Made by a program: the position numbers and the translations under genes
The notes under the pieces: model-generated
What the model was told of the DNA's origin: nothing
Seen by the model: the letters and a program-made list of their open reading frames with translations, nothing else
Databases searched by the model: none
From: Sander lucioperca
Taxonomy: Eukaryota; Chordata; Actinopteri; Perciformes; Percidae
DNA length: 64,000 nucleotides
Direction: 5' to 3'
Assembly: GCF_008315115.2 (NCBI RefSeq)
Contig: NC_050174.1
Coordinates: forward strand, 22,926,062 to 22,990,061
In this document: in pieces, positions 60,874 to 64,000 of the stretch
Layout: each line of letters starts with the position of its first letter
Position numbering within the stretch: position 1 is the stretch's first letter

Positions 60874-61294
60874 AAATGTGGCCAAGTAACCACATTTACA
60901 TACTGTGCAAATCTTCCATAGAGAAATGAGCTCTCTTTAACTGCAATGTGGTGCATTTTGACTATGACTGGTAATGAAATGATGCTAAAGTCTGATTACA
61001 TTACATCTCTTTTAGACATTGAAGAATTTAGTGAATATCAGACAAACAATAGGCTTAGCTTGGGCCTGTGCCTAATAGGCCTGTTCAGTAATCCTTCATA
61101 ATAAAAACTGGATTTTTCACCTTCGATAATTTGCTAAAACAGAACAACATTCAATTGCAGGACACTGAGGAAAGCATTCTTCTACACTGTGTATACTACC
61201 TAACAGAGGGCTGGTTCCTGTTTTGGTACTTGTGTGTGTGACATGACATGTACAACCCTGTACACACACGCATTATATATCTTTACTTCTTCTA

Positions 61295-61448
61295 CTACTT
61301 CCGGTCTATTTTGCTCATCATGGCCTTGATATCAACCGGAGCGGAGGCAGCGGCGGCCTTGGCCTTTAGCTCCTCCTCCTGCTGCCACAGGGTGATGGGA
61401 TGGATGCCCAGGCTCCGGTTCTTAGCATTGTTCTCCAGCTGGGCTGGA
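61295..61448 (-). CDS. rgs9: rgs9 terminal coding exon
   Basis: The acceptor CACACTAG at 61449-61450 is the only nearby AG that keeps the frame; two later AGs do not. It adds SPAQLENNAKNRS..., a Glu/Lys/Ala-rich helix and a stop at 61295-61297. A minus-strand AATAAA lies at 60868-60873, about 420 bases downstream. Confidence 0.75.
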
Positions 61449-63570
61449 CTAGTGTGGAAACAGAAACATGGTAAACTCAAGATGATTGGAAAGCTTCATT
61501 TTGGTGGGAGAGACAGTCTTTTTTAGTGGCTTTCAGTTGGTTTACAGAAACGGGTTCACGCATGACAGTTTAAACCTGTAACAAGCCTGATCTCTGTTGT
61601 CTTCAGGTCAAATATGACCGTTTTCAGAAATCAGAAATTTGGGTTTCTTTCAAGCAAATTGCCCAAAAATAACAGGGGTCAGATCACTACTTTCATTGAA
61701 TTTTGGGTGTTTAATTGCATTTTATAGCATTTGAAAAAACTAGGAAATGGTTTCTAAACAGTATCCTGACTAAACTTTGACAGTCTGAGATTATCAACTC
61801 AATCATACAGTAACTATTTGTTGAAAAAATGCATAATTTCAGCTTTTCTTAACTCAAAAAATTGGGTATATCATCTAAATGAGGTTTATTAATCATTATT
61901 TCTAAAAAAAAAAAAAAAGTGTTAAACTAGTGGTTATAAGTTGATGTTAGTGGTGAATCCAGTGGTAGTGAAAAAAAAAATGCAGAAACAAAATACTAAA
62001 AAACAGTCAAAACCTCGAAAAAGGTTCTAAAGAAGGGTTAATTTTCACCTGGGAGGACAACAGATTGCATGATGCAATATCATGTTCACTGTACAGCAAT
62101 AAAGGGTTAAAGAGTCAGTTCCTCCAAACTATAAAACATATATTCAGATTTTCTGGTTTTTCCACATAGCGCTCTAGCTAGGATACTGTAGCTGTAGCTG
62201 TTGTTATAGCAATAAAAGATGCTCTCGGCTGCTTTTTTGGAATAAAAACGCTGCCAGCTTCTTTTTGTTTTCACTACAAAAGCACCCTAGTCAACTTTTT
62301 CTTGTCAAAAAAGACACCAAGTGTGAGCATAGCCTAGGGAGACTTTTTGCATTAATAACAACCGCCAAAGGCACCTGACCAAACATAGCTTTTTGACGCG
62401 CTGGGAGTGAGAATGTGTTGTGCAATGATGTCAGAAAGGTACAGCAGGGATCCACCACCAACCTGAAGTTATGAGGCTCAGGGTTCAGGGCCTTCTTCTG
62501 CATGTCTTTGTACACTGGGGACTTGAGGTAACGGAAGAAAGTATCCTGTACCAATGAAAGCACACGAGACTGCAGGTGACCTCAGCTCAATACACAAACG
62601 CGCCTTGAATCTGAAAATACGTATGACCAATTATAGCATGGATATTATATATATCATATAATATAATCAATCAACATAGCCTTGACTTATCTGATCTGGT
62701 AACCTCTGTAAACCCAGTCAACTACTCTGTTCTGGAAGGGTACATAAACTTTGGCAGTGACTTAATTACAATCTAAACCGTGCCAGAGATCTCAGTAGGT
62801 CCTCACATTAATCATGAAACACTTATTGGTAAAGATTAATTAAAGGCATTATTAGTTTTATTATTATTAATAAAGTTTTTGCCGATTGCTTACACACTGA
62901 AAGTGAATGCTTAGACAAAAGCATTAAAACCTTAACTTTTGTAATGGAGCCTTAAACAAAGGCACCAAAAAAAAAAAAAAAAAAACTATCTGAAATTGGG
63001 GAAATATCACCTTGTGTGCCACCATTAGTCTGTAGGACATCAGCATGCCACTCTAGGTCCCTACTTGACCCCCTTAATTCCCCATTCCTCAATCCGATTG
63101 AGGAATTATTTTCGCCTTGGCACTGGAAAGTGTATGACCGTCAACCACATGGCCGCATGCCTCTTCTTTTTGCGTTTATTGAAATGTAAAATGTTCTGTA
63201 CTGGAACAGTCTTTCACAGAAGCCTTACGTTTTGGTTGCAGAGTTTCATCTTGACATAGAAGTGAGATATGTATCTCCAGGTGTTGTCTTATTTGGATTG
63301 TGTGAAGAGTTTTGACACATTGAGCCACATTCCAACAACAAATGTGTGAGCAATTTGGCAAAAACTGTATTATTAGCTACAGAGTAAGAAAAATGGCCTT
63401 TTTTGGCCTCTTCATCAGTACACAGACACACCTTTTTCATGAGCAGGAAAACGTGTGTCTGAGCTGCTTCCAGCACATAGCGGTGAGGATGGTCCAGGCC
63501 TTTCACGGTCAGACCCATTGTCCTGCCATCAATGTTGATCCAGCGGGGGGCACCGGGGGCCAGGAAGGTC
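61295..63570 (-). CDS. rgs9: Regulator of G-protein signalling 9-like, 3' part (three exons)
   Basis: Minus-strand exons 63570-63432, 62545-62463 and 61448-61295 join in phase. The first encodes the end of the RGS domain (FLAPGAPRWINIDGRTM, then LDHPHRYVLEAAQTH and LLMKK). The second gives DTFFRYLKSPVYKDMQKKAL. The third is a tail with a charged helix, ending VDIKAMMSKIDRK and TAG. R7-family RGS proteins accelerate GTP hydrolysis by Gi/o-class G-alpha (transducin in photoreceptors) in complex with Gbeta5. RGS9 is preferred over RGS11 because of TVKGL, YLKSPVYKDM and the MSK-D-R tail, which resembles human RGS9; linkage to cog1 (both 17q24-25 in human) agrees. The DEP, GGL and most RGS exons lie beyond the right edge. 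The tail is short, like the retinal RGS9-1 form. Confidence 0.82.
62463..62545 (-). CDS. rgs9: rgs9 penultimate exon
   Basis: 83 bp: 27 codons (DTFFRYLKSPVYKDMQ...) plus two bases; acceptor TACAG, donor GTTGGT. Confidence 0.85.
63432..63570 (-). CDS. rgs9: rgs9 exon, end of RGS domain
   Basis: 139 bp: one base completing a codon, then 46 codons ending LMKK in phase 0 before GTGTGT. The acceptor is TTTTCAG. WINIDGRTM and HPHRYVLEAAQTH are RGS-domain helix signatures. Confidence 0.9.
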
Positions 63571-64000
63571 CTGAAAACACATGCACTCCAAATCAATATC
63601 TTGGCTGACATTGGGGTTTGGGTGTAGTCCAAGTTTGGAAATATATAATACTTCTAAAACAATGCAAACCAGCATTGTGGGTGACGCCAGCCACCCCTTA
63701 CGCAGCCATCTGGGAGAAGGTACTGGAGCCTCCAAGCCTGTTCCACCAGACTGGCAAACAGGTTAATTCCCCATGCTGTCAGGATGCTCAACACCCCTTA
63801 CTTATCTTTTATATTATACATGTGTGTGTCCTTAAAGACTCTTAAACCCTGTTTTCTCAATCAGCTTCTCACTATGGGGGCTATAGTCCCATGTGATGAC
63901 ACTATTTACTGCTAAAGTTAATTTATTTCACATGACAGAGTCCTGTATTTGTGTTTTGTCTCTGTTCTCCTCACTGGATTCATTTGGGTGTGGCTCTATT

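Noticed and set aside
63246..63632. Continuous 128-residue protein on the minus strand
   Set aside because: Only the middle part (63570-63432) matches RGS9; the flanks are intron translated in frame, with clear splice sites at both ends.

Overview
This window is vertebrate nuclear DNA. Short coding exons with GT-AG introns sit in AT-rich sequence full of CA/GT microsatellites, Tc1/mariner remnants, hAT- and TTAA-type MITEs, a tRNA-derived SINE and non-LTR retrotransposon fragments. The repeat set and the protein sequences point to a teleost fish, probably a percomorph; the species cannot be fixed from the sequence alone. Nothing bacterial (operon, CRISPR array, phage) is present.

Four protein-coding genes can be rebuilt exon by exon. 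(1) rogdi, + strand, 5390-19189, 11 coding exons, 297 codons. (2) smim22, - strand, 27716-24787, three coding exons giving a 79-residue single-pass micropeptide, plus a probable non-coding first exon near 30.7 kb; this gene is too small and too split to show as a single open frame. (3) cog1, + strand, 34352-58159, 15 coding exons, 992 codons. (4) The 3' end of rgs9, - strand, 63570-61295, three exons covering the end of the RGS domain and a short C-terminal tail; the rest lies beyond the right edge. Exon phases agree across every junction of the four models.

Layout: 1-5.4 kb repeats and unassigned DNA; 5.4-19.2 kb rogdi; 19.2-24.8 kb repeats and possible rogdi 3'UTR; 24.8-30.8 kb smim22 (tail-to-tail with rogdi); 30.8-34.3 kb a repeat-filled gap; 34.3-58.4 kb cog1; 58.4-60.8 kb intergenic; 60.8-64 kb rgs9 (tail-to-tail with cog1). 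rogdi next to smim22 matches the human 16p13.3 arrangement, while COG1 and RGS9 are both on human 17q24-q25, so a junction between two ancestral blocks probably lies at about 30.8-34.3 kb.

The four genes do not form one pathway. Rogdi belongs to the Rabconnectin-3/RAVE-type V-ATPase assembly machinery, Cog1 is a subunit of the Golgi COG tethering complex, Smim22 is a small membrane protein, and Rgs9 is a GTPase-activating protein for G-alpha subunits. The most unusual structure seen is the strand-polarised placement of (CA)n just inside donors and (UG)n upstream of acceptors in the transcribed RNA. It is extreme at smim22 exon 3, which is bracketed by complementary (UG)n and (CA)n tracts. Also notable are a roughly 670-bp near-perfect hairpin in cog1 intron 14, several nested transposons with intact target-site duplications, and two copies of a TTAA-flanked element carrying a 46-bp minisatellite.
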